A stretch of DNA of 64,000 nt, from positions 1 to 64,000 of the forward strand of contig JAAFIB010000004.1 in NCBI GenBank assembly GCA_013297725.1. Reading direction: 5' to 3'. Position numbers and translations under genes: made by a program. The notes beneath the pieces are model-generated. The model saw only the letters and a list, made by a program, of their open reading frames with translations, did not search any database and had not been told where the DNA came from. Below, piece by piece: positions 8,903 through 16,916 of the stretch. The number at the start of each line of letters is the position of its first letter. Position 1 is the stretch's first letter. The stretch comes from Sphingomonadales bacterium. Lineage in GTDB: Bacteria > Pseudomonadota > Alphaproteobacteria > Sphingomonadales > Sphingomonadaceae.

Positions 8903-10087
8903 CTACTTGGCCGCTTTGTACAGCTTTGGCGAAATTGTCTCGCCCGGGTTCAGGAAGCCGCCTGCATACATGACAACGCGTTCGGTGCCATCAAGGCCTG
9001 CGATAATAGCAATACCGTCTGGCGTGACGATGCCAGTCGTCACTTTACGCCGCGATACTTTGTTTGTTTTATCAACGACATAAACATAGCTGCCGTCCTT
9101 ATCACTTTGGATCGCGGATTCAGGAAGTAATGGCGCGGACATAGAGCCTGCTTTGATCTCCACACTCGCGAAACCGCCGGGTTTCAGCGCCTCGTTAAAT
9201 GGCAAAGAGATGCGGGCAATGCCCTGCCGCGATTCTTTGTTAATCATCGGCGCGATCTGCCATATTTGGCCGCTAAAGGACTGTTCAGAGCCAACCGGCG
9301 TTACCGTTGCAGTGACACCGACCGAAACCTGCGCCAACGCCGCTTCGCCAAGCTGTGCTTGCAATTCCATCTCGCCGCCCTGTGCCATACGGAACAGGAT
9401 GCCGCTGCCTGCGCTGACGGTCTGCCCGGGTTCAACAGTGCGTTCCAATATGTAACCACCCACAGGCGCGCGGATATCGAGCCGCGAGTTGCGAGCGCGC
9501 GCTTCGTTCAATTGCGCCTCAGCCACGCGGACACGCGCTCGCGCACTGTCACGCGCAGCCGTTTTACGATCGACATCAGCCTTTGAAATAAAACCGCGAT
9601 CGACAAGCTTTAGCGCACGTTCCAGTTCGTTCTGCGCCAGCTGCATATCTGCGCGGGCAACGCCAATTTGGGCGTCAAGGCTGACAACCTGCTGATTTTG
9701 CACTGATCGCTCGATGCTGACCAGCACCTGGCCTTGTTTCACCCAGTCACCTGCATCGACAAATACGCGGGATACTTGCCCGCCTTCGCCAACGACGCCA
9801 ACGGGAATTTCGCGGCGTGCGGCCAGCGTGCCAGTGGCGGTAATCGCGCTGACTACTGTGCCGCTGCCGGGGGCGATCACGGTTACGGTTTGGGCCTGCG
9901 AATCTTTGCCGGCCCCGGCCGCTGCTGTTTTGCCGGCACCGGGGCCAGCCATGAAATAATAGGCGGCGCCTGCGATTGCCAATATGATGATGACAGCTGC
10001 AATGATCCACACCGTTTTGTTGCGGTTCCGGGCTGGATCAGTGTCCAGATCGTCGCGGGCCGACATTACTGAGGTTTCGTAGTTCAT
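8903..10087 (-). CDS. RND efflux periplasmic adaptor (MFP/HlyD family)
   Basis: 394 residues. The N-terminus is cytoplasmic, then comes one membrane anchor (VWIIAAVIIILAIAGAAYYF), a lipoyl half-motif (GTLAARREIPVGVVGEGGQV...AGDWVKQGQVL), a coiled-coil hairpin around residues 150-225, the second lipoyl half (IRAPVGGYILERTVEPGQTV) and a beta-barrel plus membrane-proximal domain. Such proteins link an inner-membrane pump to an outer-membrane channel. No RND pump or TolC-like gene is adjacent; downstream is DUF445. The start is uncertain: the ATG at 10087 is used, the ATG at 10066 is also possible, and the frame is open further upstream. Confidence 0.9.
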   Translation of the reverse strand: MNYETSVMSARDDLDTDPARNRNKTVWIIAAVIIILAIAGAAYYFMAGPGAGKTAAAGAGKDSQAQTVTVIAPGSGTVVSAITATGTLAARREIPVGVVGEGGQVSRVFVDAGDWVKQGQVLVSIERSVQNQQVVSLDAQIGVARADMQLAQNELERALKLVDRGFISKADVDRKTAARDSARARVRVAEAQLNEARARNSRLDIRAPVGGYILERTVEPGQTVSAGSGILFRMAQGGEMELQAQLGEAALAQVSVGVTATVTPVGSEQSFSGQIWQIAPMINKESRQGIARISLPFNEALKPGGFASVEIKAGSMSAPLLPESAIQSDKDGSYVYVVDKTNKVSRRKVTTGIVTPDGIAIIAGLDGTERVVMYAGGFLNPGETISPKLYKAAK

Positions 10088-10153
10088 ATTTCGATCCAGG
10101 ACTGCAAAGCATGGGAGCAAGACCGTTTTCGGTCTGATGTTTGTTACTGTATT

Positions 10154-10196
10154 ACTTCGATATGGCACTTGATGCAAGCCGCGCAGGGATCGAAGT
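10154..10196. promoter_or_regulatory. 8-bp inverted repeat upstream of the adaptor gene
   Basis: ACTTCGAT and its exact complement ATCGAAGT are separated by 27 bases, 67-109 bases upstream of the adaptor start. Paired half-sites of this size can be a repressor operator. There is no direct evidence for a bound protein. Confidence 0.25.
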
Positions 10197-10295
10197 GTTT
10201 ATTGTACGATGTCTAAGCGATAAATTGCCGGGACGCACGGCAAAACGACAGCGTGCTTTATGTTTCGACTAACGACATGAATTGTCATTGGTCAT

Positions 10296-10324
10296 AGAAA
10301 AGGCCGCGCCATGACAGCGCGGCC
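10296..10324 (-). terminator. Rho-independent terminator after the GlsB/YeaQ-like gene
   Basis: On the minus strand GGCCGCGC pairs perfectly with GCGCGGCC around a seven-base loop and is followed by TTTTCT. It is 21 bases after the stop of the membrane protein gene. Confidence 0.85.
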
Positions 10325-10345
10325 CTGCATTAGATATATGTTTGT

Positions 10346-10609
10346 TTAGCGGACACGTCCGCGCTGAACCAGGTTCATAATCCCCAGAACAATAACCGCG
10401 CCAACAAAGGCAACGATAAGTCCGGTCAGCGAAAACTTTTGCACGCTGCCAACAATGCCGAACTGGTTTGCGATTAAATTGCCGACGACAGAGCCGACGC
10501 ATCCGGCAATGACATTCCACATAATGCCCATTGAAGCGTCACGGTTCATGACCTTGCTGGCTAACCAACCTGCAATTCCGCCTACTATGATAGCGATAAT
10601 CCAACCCAT
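10346..10609 (-). CDS. GlsB/YeaQ/YmgE family membrane protein
   Basis: 87 residues, all hydrophobic, with about three membrane segments and the family pattern GWIIAIIVGGIAGWLASKVM ... NVIAGCVGSVVGN. These small inner-membrane proteins were once called transglycosylase-associated proteins and are often stress-induced; their biochemical role is not settled. The ATG at 10609 is chosen because GAGGAGGAAG lies just upstream; the frame is open to 10684. A strong terminator follows, so it is probably a single-gene transcript. Confidence 0.9.
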   Translation of the reverse strand: MGWIIAIIVGGIAGWLASKVMNRDASMGIMWNVIAGCVGSVVGNLIANQFGIVGSVQKFSLTGLIVAFVGAVIVLGIMNLVQRGRVR

Positions 10610-10726
10610 ATCTTCCTCCTCTTCAGCGCCCCATGTGTGTTGGACGACTAAGGCACTAACTACCCCGATTGTTGCAGAAACCAAACTGCAAATTCGGCAA
10701 GACCGGATAATTGCGCCCCAAAACCG

Positions 10727-10758
10727 AAAAACCCCCGCAGCGTTAGCTACAGGGGTTT
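10727..10758 (-). terminator. Rho-independent terminator after sciP
   Basis: On the minus strand AAACCCCTG pairs with CGGGGGTTT, followed by further T residues (TTTTTCGG). It lies 26 bases after the sciP stop. Confidence 0.75.
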
Positions 10759-10783
10759 GTCGTTATTTGCGAAAGCTACGCGT

Positions 10784-11083
10784 TTAGTATTTCTGCTGAC
10801 GCTCGTACAAATCGCGATAATGCTGGATGCGTGTCACCCGCAAACCGGGCATACCTGACCGGTCAATTGCGCGTTGCCATGAAGCAAATTCTTCAAGCGT
10901 CAGGCCATAACGTTCGCAGACATCGTTCACCGATAATAGCCCACCATTGACGGCAGCTACAACCTCGGCTTTGCGGCGTACAACCCAACGGGTTGTCTCT
11001 GGTGGCGGCAAGCTATCGATCGTCAGTGATTCCCCAAGAGGACCGATGACTCGTGCCGGACGGATTTTCTGATTTTCTAACAT
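10784..11083 (-). CDS. sciP: SciP-type CtrA inhibitor (DUF1153)
   Basis: 99 residues matching the DUF1153 layout throughout: an N-terminal part with GPLGESLTIDSLPPPETTRW, then VVRRKAEVVAAVNGG and a helix-turn-helix LLSVNDVCERYGLTLEEFASW, ending with GLRVTRIQHYR. In Caulobacter SciP binds CtrA and blocks its activation of promoters, restricting CtrA output to part of the cell cycle. It is found across Alphaproteobacteria. The 99-residue length is normal. A GANTC site and a possible half-degenerate CtrA box lie 96-108 bases upstream. A terminator follows, so it appears monocistronic. Confidence 0.93.
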   Translation of the reverse strand: MLENQKIRPARVIGPLGESLTIDSLPPPETTRWVVRRKAEVVAAVNGGLLSVNDVCERYGLTLEEFASWQRAIDRSGMPGLRVTRIQHYRDLYERQQKY

Positions 11084-11632
11084 GATAATTTCAAAGCTCC
11101 GTGCCCCGCTCTGCTACCTGAAATTCAGGCTTTATGGTGTATGATTGAAGAGAATTGCTATTCGTTGAACCAGCAAGGTTAACAGGCGATTCAAACTTAT
11201 TTGGCAGCACCGGATACTGGTCTGATCCGGCGATCCAGAACGCCCCACGCGTAGTTGCAGCACGATTGCTGCTTCTTTGCGCGAAATAGGCGATCCGGCT
11301 ACCAAGGACATCTGCATTATCCCTATGCAAGCGCGGCGAAGCCATCAGCGCGCTGACTGTCCTGCTCATCGCCTGACGCGAGGCGGCAGACGCGACGAGT
11401 GCAGAGTAATCTGCACTTCGCGTTCTAACACCATCAGCGTGGCGGGGATGAGGAAAGTCCATGTCCATGAACACCGTTTTACAGGCGTGTGTATAACGTC
11501 TGGTAAAAGCGCCGTTCACAGGGCATTAGGAGGCGTTAATGCGGGTTATCAAATACGCCGCATTCCTGTTCCATTTTGAGAAGGCTTGATGCGAAACCGC
11601 AGTTTTACGTGGTATCGCTATGATAGAATGTG
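11084..11632. other. 549-base intergenic stretch between sciP and mnmA with RNA-like structure
   Basis: No convincing protein gene is seen. A minus-strand open frame of 142 codons (11091-11519) lacks a ribosome binding site, and its product looks like no known family. The stretch holds two strong stem-loops: 11390-11423 (ACGCG, 2-base bulge, GAGTGCAGA, loop GTAA, then the complement) and 11468-11518 (about 20 pairs with small bulges, TGAAC to GTTCA). Between them at 11450-11460 is GAGGAAAGTCC, identical to the CR-I core of RNase P RNA, but no matching 3' RNase P half follows. It could hold an unknown RNA and the promoters of both flanking genes. Confidence 0.4.
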
Positions 11633-12760
11633 ATGTCAGAAATTAATTATTCGCCCGATATTTTTCAGCTTGGGGCCGATTTAAGCGGAAAAAGAATCGT
11701 TGTGGCCATGTCAGGCGGGGTGGATTCGTCAGTTGTGGCCGCATTGGCGGCACGAACCGGGGCTGAAACCATCGGCGTGACGCTGCAGCTTTACGACCAT
11801 GGCAGTGCGGTTAAACGTGCAGGGTCTTGCTGTGCAGGACAAGATATTCGCGATGCGCGCGCAGTCGCTGACCGTTTGGGAATCGCGCATTATGTCTTCG
11901 ACCATGAAAGCCGCTTTCGCGACTCGGTGATCGACCATTTTGCCGACGAATATATGCGCGGGCGTACGCCGATCCCCTGTGTGCGCTGTAACATGGGGGT
12001 GAAGTTTACCGATTTATTCCGTCTGGCGCGTGATTTGGGTGCTGATTGCCTCGCTACCGGCCATTATGTTCGCCGAGTCGAGGGGGCAGCTGGCGCCGAA
12101 TTGCACCGCGCACTCGATCCTGCCCGCGACCAAAGCTATTTCCTGTTTGCCACGACAAACGATCAGCTTGATTATCTGCGCTTCCCATTGGGCGGCATGC
12201 CAAAACCCGAAGTGCGCGCGATTGCTCAAGAAATGGGGCTGATCGTGGCTAACAAACCCGATAGCCAAGACATCTGTTTCGTTCCCGAGGGGGACTATGC
12301 CAGCGTCGTCCGCAAAATTCGACCCGAGGCGGAAAGCGACGGCGCGATTGTCGATATGGAGGGCCGCGAACTCGGCCGTCATCGCGGGTTGATCCATTAC
12401 ACAGTTGGACAAAGGCGCGGGTTGGAACTCGGCGGGCTGGTCGAGCCGTTATACGTCATCCGCTTGGAACCAGAGGCACAGCGCGTTGTTGTCGGGCCGA
12501 AACGGGCACTTGCAGTCAGTGCCGCGCGGCTGATCGAGCCAAACTGGCTGACGCAGGTTGAAGGTCGCCCGGTTTTGGCAAAGGTGCGGTCATTGGCTAA
12601 ACCCGTTCCTGCGCGGATCGAGGGTGAATGGCTACGTTTTGACAGCGACGAATATGGTGTCGCACCGGGGCAGGCGGCTGTGCTGTATGATGGCGACCGC
12701 GTGCTTGGCGGTGCGTGGATTGAGGAAACACGGGCTGCGATTGCAACTCTCGCCGCTTAA
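11633..12760 (+). CDS. mnmA: tRNA-specific 2-thiouridylase MnmA
   Basis: 375 residues. The PP-loop that binds ATP ([16 protein letters not shown]) is at residues 21-36. The catalytic cysteines are in [11 protein letters not shown] and [13 protein letters not shown], with ATGHYVRR between them. The C-terminal beta domain is complete. The enzyme thiolates uridine 34 of Glu, Gln and Lys tRNAs using sulfur passed from cysteine desulfurase. The ATG at 11633 follows an in-frame GTG by one codon; no strong ribosome binding site is visible for either. The stop overlaps a convergent small gene by four bases. Confidence 0.96.
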   Translation: MSEINYSPDIFQLGADLSGKRIVVAMSGGVDSSVVAALAARTGAETIGVTLQLYDHGSAVKRAGSCCAGQDIRDARAVADRLGIAHYVFDHESRFRDSVIDHFADEYMRGRTPIPCVRCNMGVKFTDLFRLARDLGADCLATGHYVRRVEGAAGAELHRALDPARDQSYFLFATTNDQLDYLRFPLGGMPKPEVRAIAQEMGLIVANKPDSQDICFVPEGDYASVVRKIRPEAESDGAIVDMEGRELGRHRGLIHYTVGQRRGLELGGLVEPLYVIRLEPEAQRVVVGPKRALAVSAARLIEPNWLTQVEGRPVLAKVRSLAKPVPARIEGEWLRFDSDEYGVAPGQAAVLYDGDRVLGGAWIEETRAAIATLAA

Positions 12761-13146
12761 TTCAGCGCCTCAATCTCTTTTTCGTTTAATTGCAAACAGC
12801 CAAAATCACCGCGGCGTTCGGCTACCGCACTCGCCAATAAAGGAACCGAGGCGGTCACGCGCTTTTTCTCGGGATTGTCGGTCAACGAGACCATGCCCAT
12901 GCCAGGCTCAAAATCCTTTGTGCAGGAAGCCAAAGGTCGGCCCTGAATATAGCGGCACGAACAGGCGATGTGCGATGCATAGGAAACGCCAAGCTTTGCT
13001 TGCGCTTTGATGTCAGCAAAGCTGAAAACGAACCACAATACTATCAGCGCGAGGACCGCAATCACAGCATATTTGATCTTTTGAGCGAGGGACAGCGATG
13101 CCTTTGGTGCTGCGCCCATTGGCTGCGGTGAAGTTGCGGTTGCCAT
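12757..13146 (-). CDS. Single-pass membrane protein with Cys motif, unknown function
   Basis: 129 residues: a short Ala/Pro-rich N-terminus, one membrane helix at about residues 27-46 ([20 protein letters not shown]), and an outer part with the pattern [22 protein letters not shown] containing three closely spaced Cys, plus a further Cys in [10 protein letters not shown]. The Cys suggest disulfides if the C-terminal part is periplasmic, which the helix orientation favours. I do not recognise a named family. It overlaps mnmA tail to tail and is divergent, by 29 bases, from a serine hydrolase lipoprotein. Confidence 0.75.
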   Translation of the reverse strand: MATATSPQPMGAAPKASLSLAQKIKYAVIAVLALIVLWFVFSFADIKAQAKLGVSYASHIACSCRYIQGRPLASCTKDFEPGMGMVSLTDNPEKKRVTASVPLLASAVAERRGDFGCLQLNEKEIEALN

Positions 13147-13175
13147 TCATTGTCCTTTTGGTGCATCGATACGCC

Positions 13176-14309
13176 ATGCCTAGATATCAATTGCCCCTGT
13201 ACGCAACCCTGTTTTCACTCACGGCCCTTTCTGGCTGCGGTTCAGCGCCTGCGGTCGTCGAGACAACGACGCCGGTTGTTGCGCGCTACGCCGATGATGC
13301 GGCGGTTTCGGAACAGGGCTTGAAGGACGCAATCGCGCCATTTTTTGACGATGAGACACTGTCTGAAACACGCGCGGTTGTTATCATGCATGGCGGGCTG
13401 ATCGTCGCGGAACGCTATGCCCCCGGCTACACCCCGGAAACAAAGCTGATCAGCTGGTCGATGGCAAAATCTGTCACAGCCACGTTGGTTGGCTTTATGG
13501 TCGCTGATGGCTTGCTGGTGCTCGATGATCCAGCGCCGGTTTCGGAATGGGCCAATGCTGGAGATGCGCGCAACCGGATTACGCTGCGCCAATTGCTGCA
13601 TATGTCATCGGGCATCGACCACACCGAAATCCCCGAAGAGGGCAAAACGATCTATGAAGCTGATACGCCGCGAATGCTGTTTCTGGATGGCCGCGAAAAT
13701 GTCGCGCGCTATGCAGAGGGGCGGATGCTGGAGGCAGAGCCGGGCAAGAAATTCGAATATAGCAGTGCAACGAGCCACATCTTGATAGACATCATGACCC
13801 GCGCACTGACCAATAGCCGCAACCCGCAAATCCGCCGCGATGCGATGCTTGAATATGCACGCGGGCGGCTGTTTGAACCGCTGGGTATGAAAAGCGTTGT
13901 CCCTGAATTTGATCGCAATGGCACGATGCTGGGCGGCAGTATGATCCATGCAACCGCGCGGGATTGGGCAAAGTTTGGTGAGTTTCTGCGCAACAATGGC
14001 TCGGTGCGCTCGGCGCAATTGCTGCCGACCAGCTGGGTGCGGTTCATGCGAACATCAAGCGCCAACGATGCGGCCTATGGCGGGCATATCTGGCTGAACA
14101 AACGCAGGCCTGCTGGGCAAGATCAGGTGTTGTTCCCGGATAAAGGGCCGTCTGATATATTTGCCGCAATTGGCCATTTGGGGCAGTTTGTTGTTGTTTC
14201 GCCGCAGCAAAAGCTAACGATTGTGCGGCTTGGTAAAACGCAGGACGATGTGCTTGATCCGGTGAACGATCAACTGGCTAAGGTGATCGCTTTGTTCCCG
14301 AAGAGTTAG
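13176..14309 (+). CDS. Serine hydrolase lipoprotein (beta-lactamase/class C-like fold)
   Basis: 377 residues. The N-terminus is a lipoprotein signal ending in LTALSGC. The penicillin-binding fold motifs are present: SMAK (S-x-x-K nucleophile) in ISWSMAKSVTATLVG and YSS (Tyr-x-Ser) in KFEYSSATSHIL, with GSMIHATARDWAKFGEFL further on. Such proteins may be esterases, amidases or D-aminopeptidases; beta-lactam hydrolysis is not implied. The ATG at 13176 is chosen because it starts the lipoprotein signal; the open frame upstream overlaps the divergent gene. The stop overlaps the convergent DUF3297 gene by four bases. Confidence 0.88.
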   Translation: MPRYQLPLYATLFSLTALSGCGSAPAVVETTTPVVARYADDAAVSEQGLKDAIAPFFDDETLSETRAVVIMHGGLIVAERYAPGYTPETKLISWSMAKSVTATLVGFMVADGLLVLDDPAPVSEWANAGDARNRITLRQLLHMSSGIDHTEIPEEGKTIYEADTPRMLFLDGRENVARYAEGRMLEAEPGKKFEYSSATSHILIDIMTRALTNSRNPQIRRDAMLEYARGRLFEPLGMKSVVPEFDRNGTMLGGSMIHATARDWAKFGEFLRNNGSVRSAQLLPTSWVRFMRTSSANDAAYGGHIWLNKRRPAGQDQVLFPDKGPSDIFAAIGHLGQFVVVSPQQKLTIVRLGKTQDDVLDPVNDQLAKVIALFPKS

Positions 14310-14581
14310 GCTTTCAATACAGGCGCATCATCGCCCAAATCTTCGTACCAAGCCTCAACCGCGCCTTTCAAAGTCAGCTGCATTGGGCGGCCCTTGCGGT
14401 CCAGGCTTTTTCCGGCCTGCACTTTGATCCAGCCTTCGGACACGCAATATTCTTCAACAGTGGTGCGGCGTTCGCCCTTAAAGCGAATGCCGATACCGCG
14501 CATCAATTTGTCAGCGTCATAATGTTCGCTGAATGCGTGGATGGACAGGCGATCGGGCGGAGTATCATTTGTATCAGTCAT
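14306..14581 (-). CDS. DUF3297 family protein
   Basis: 91 residues matching DUF3297 over nearly its whole length: DRLSIHAFSEHYDADKLMRG, then IGIRFKGERRTTVEEYCVSE, GWIKVQAGKSLDRKGRPM and LKGAVEAWY. The family is widespread in Proteobacteria, soluble, and without known function. It follows a 50-residue membrane protein gene on the same strand with a gap of 51 bases, so both could be on one transcript. Confidence 0.9.
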   Translation of the reverse strand: MTDTNDTPPDRLSIHAFSEHYDADKLMRGIGIRFKGERRTTVEEYCVSEGWIKVQAGKSLDRKGRPMQLTLKGAVEAWYEDLGDDAPVLKA

Positions 14582-14632
14582 CGAACGCGCCTTTGCCGCA
14601 AACTGTGGTTTAAGGCAATGGTCGATGCGTTA

Positions 14633-14785
14633 TCAGTTCGATAGAGCGGGAATGATCCACATCAGCGACATTGTAGTGATCGCCAGCAACAATGAAACCA
14701 CCAGCACATAGCGAACGCCGTGATTTTTTACACCGCCGCTGGCTTCGGTTTCCGATAGCTCGTCATGATCTTCAAAACGTTGCAT
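14633..14785 (-). CDS. 50-residue single-helix membrane protein
   Basis: Reading back from the ATG at 14785 gives 50 codons and a TGA. The product has an acidic N-terminus (MQRFEDHDELSETEASGG), a short basic part and one membrane helix (YVLVVSLLLAITTMSLMWII). AAGGAG lies nine bases upstream of the ATG, so translation is well supported. It stands between DUF4424 and DUF3297 genes on the same strand. Function unknown. Confidence 0.7.
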   Translation of the reverse strand: MQRFEDHDELSETEASGGVKNHGVRYVLVVSLLLAITTMSLMWIIPALSN

Positions 14786-14856
14786 TGGATATTCTCCTTA
14801 AAATGCCCCTTTTGTTTAATCAACGTACCTGCATACGCGATGCATGGCGAATTTGG

Positions 14857-15891
14857 TTACTTTCCGTCCTGATTTACAAATTCTGCGATCAGGATCGATA
14901 TGTCTTTTTTCGGTTCAAAATTGGTTTTGCGGACTTCGAATTGCGTTGGGCTGATTTTCTTTACGCCATCCATGCAAAAGCTGATCAGGTTATCGGCCTT
15001 TTCCTTATCCACCACCAGCCGGAAATTCTTGATCGGACCTTTCCAGTTTGCACCGGATTTCAATACATAATCCAACCAGTGTTCGACATAGAACTGGCCA
15101 ACTTCGTTGCCGTCGCTGTCTTTCTTTCCAGAATAGCGGCGCTTGTCGAAACCGGCGATAAAGCTTTTATCGATGCAGAAATTGGCTGCATATTCCTTGA
15201 AAAAGCTTTCTTTCCGGCTTGATCGTTCCATCATGCCGCCAACACTCCCGCCGGCAATGGGCACATAGCTATGCTCCACACTGATTGTTTTGCCAGCAGG
15301 GAAAATCTGTTTGCGGGTCACATGCGTTTGAATCTGCCAGTTGGGCTGCCAATAATCTGATCCCGGCTCCCGTTTAATCAGACCTTCTTTTTCGAACGCT
15401 GCCTTTTTCTCAGGGCTAAGTTTGCTGATCCGTTCATCGAATGTATCTGTCAGCCATGCACGGATTGGCCAGCCCAACTCATTTAACCGGGCACTGATAT
15501 CCTTGCCATCTTTGCTACCGGATAATGTCACCACTTCGCGGTAATCCAAGGAAACCGGTTTTCCATTGACCAAAGTGGAGAATTTCAGATCCTCTTTCCA
15601 TTCCGGATAACCCTGATCCCCCATATGGGCCGTTATGCCATCGGGTATCGCGGGCAGGGGAAATGACACCAGTGTCTCGACATCCTTTGCCGATGTATTG
15701 GTAAAACGATATTTGACCGTCACTTTTTTAAGCGACAGGTAAAGCTCTTCGCTATCCATGCTGATCGCGTTGTTCTGTGTCAGCTCAAGTCCGCCAAGGC
15801 CAAGTGACGCGGAACTGTCGTTTGCGGATGAAGGGACCGCCAGCAATGCGGCCGTAAGAAATGCGGTTGCGATCAGAAATCTGCTTTTCAT
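14857..15891 (-). CDS. Exported DUF4424 protein
   Basis: 344 residues with a cleavable signal peptide (MKSRFLIATAFLTAALLAVP, SSAND). The mature part follows the DUF4424 pattern: NDSSASLGLGGLELTQNN, VTVKYRFTNTSAKDVETLVS FPLP region, and a C-terminal LDYVLKSGANWKGPIKNFRL domain. The family is periplasmic or outer-membrane-facing and uncharacterised. The ATG at 15891 starts the signal peptide; the frame extends to 15939 without gain. It is divergent from the next gene by 67 bases. Confidence 0.88.
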   Translation of the reverse strand: MKSRFLIATAFLTAALLAVPSSANDSSASLGLGGLELTQNNAISMDSEELYLSLKKVTVKYRFTNTSAKDVETLVSFPLPAIPDGITAHMGDQGYPEWKEDLKFSTLVNGKPVSLDYREVVTLSGSKDGKDISARLNELGWPIRAWLTDTFDERISKLSPEKKAAFEKEGLIKREPGSDYWQPNWQIQTHVTRKQIFPAGKTISVEHSYVPIAGGSVGGMMERSSRKESFFKEYAANFCIDKSFIAGFDKRRYSGKKDSDGNEVGQFYVEHWLDYVLKSGANWKGPIKNFRLVVDKEKADNLISFCMDGVKKISPTQFEVRKTNFEPKKDISILIAEFVNQDGK

Positions 15892-15958
15892 CGAAAACTG
15901 TATGCCAAACCATTGTGGCACTGGCAAGCGGTGACACACGCTACGCAGGGGGTGTTAA

Positions 15959-16897
15959 ATGGTGAAAAAATTCGGCTTATCGGCGCTGATACCACTGGCG
16001 GCCGTTCTTGCCGCAAATAGGGACGTGCCGACAGAAATAGTGCTGAACGCGGATGCGCCGGTCGATGCGATAATTGCAGGTCAGCCTGGCCAATTGCAAC
16101 TAGTAACCGGCTTTCTCGACCGGCTGACGCTGAATACCCAATATGTCGCAAAGAACGGCATCAAGCCGGCGGCGATCATGGGCAACGCCGATGTGAATTT
16201 CGGGGGACGGCGCGAGATAAAGGGCAAAAATCGCCCGCTGCGTTACACGATCCGCGGCATTGATGAAGAAGGGCGGGCATTCTGGTTCGCCGACGTGCCG
16301 CAACCGCGCTTTGATGGAAGCGTGGGGCCGTTCGCCATCCCTTTTGATGTGGTGAAAATCCAACTGTCGCCGTCTCTGCCAGCAGAACTTGAGCACAGCA
16401 TGATCTATTTCGGCAATCTCAATAATGGCAGCAATGCTGGACATATCGACCCGACGTTCCGGACAACCGTCAATTTTTCCATCGAAAAACGCATGCGGTA
16501 TCCGCTTGCGTCTGCAGCTACTGGCGCGGCGATTGCTGCGGCCTATGGCGGCACCTTATCGGGTGAATCGTGGGACGAAGAGATCGCGTTTGGCATCAAA
16601 CGCCCGGTGCGTCTGCTTACTCTTGAAAAGCCGTTCATCATCGGTGCGTTCCGCTTCACCCAGATCGCCGTTCGCGTGCGTAATGGCGTCGATGCAGGCG
16701 CGTTGGGTGAGGCGATTGCCGAACAAGCCGTTGATGACGACAGCGACCCGGCGGAGATCATTGTGATGGGAAAGGGCAAAAAGGCCAAACAGCCGATTTT
16801 CACGTTCGATATCGGTCGCGATGTTCTCGATGCCTGTTCCAGCATTACCTTCGACAAAGCCGCCAAACAAATGAGGCTCAGTTGCCATCCGGCATAA
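15959..16897 (+). CDS. Exported protein, probably a degenerate two-lobed retropepsin
   Basis: 312 residues with a short signal-like start (MVKKFGLSALIPLAAVLAAN). Two stretches resemble the two lobes of retropepsin-like aspartic proteases: GQLQLVTGFLDRLTLNTQYV with AKNGIKP in lobe one (where active enzymes read hydrophobic-D-T-G-x-S), and FDIGRDVLDACSSITFDKAA with KQMRLSC near the end (where others read G-x-D-x-L...V-x-F-D). The catalytic Asp of the first lobe is replaced (LVTGF), so it is likely inactive as a protease. The family match is my own inference from pattern. The next gene follows 19 bases later. Confidence 0.7.
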   Translation: MVKKFGLSALIPLAAVLAANRDVPTEIVLNADAPVDAIIAGQPGQLQLVTGFLDRLTLNTQYVAKNGIKPAAIMGNADVNFGGRREIKGKNRPLRYTIRGIDEEGRAFWFADVPQPRFDGSVGPFAIPFDVVKIQLSPSLPAELEHSMIYFGNLNNGSNAGHIDPTFRTTVNFSIEKRMRYPLASAATGAAIAAAYGGTLSGESWDEEIAFGIKRPVRLLTLEKPFIIGAFRFTQIAVRVRNGVDAGALGEAIAEQAVDDDSDPAEIIVMGKGKKAKQPIFTFDIGRDVLDACSSITFDKAAKQMRLSCHPA

Positions 16898-16916
16898 GCT
16901 CTGCCAAGGCGCACCG

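Noticed and set aside
11091-11519. 142-codon minus-strand open frame between sciP and mnmA
   Set aside because: No ribosome binding site, no recognisable family, and it covers strong RNA-like stems; more likely non-coding.
11390-11630. RNase P RNA gene
   Set aside because: Only the CR-I-like 11-mer is present; the conserved 3' segment that pairs with it is missing before mnmA.
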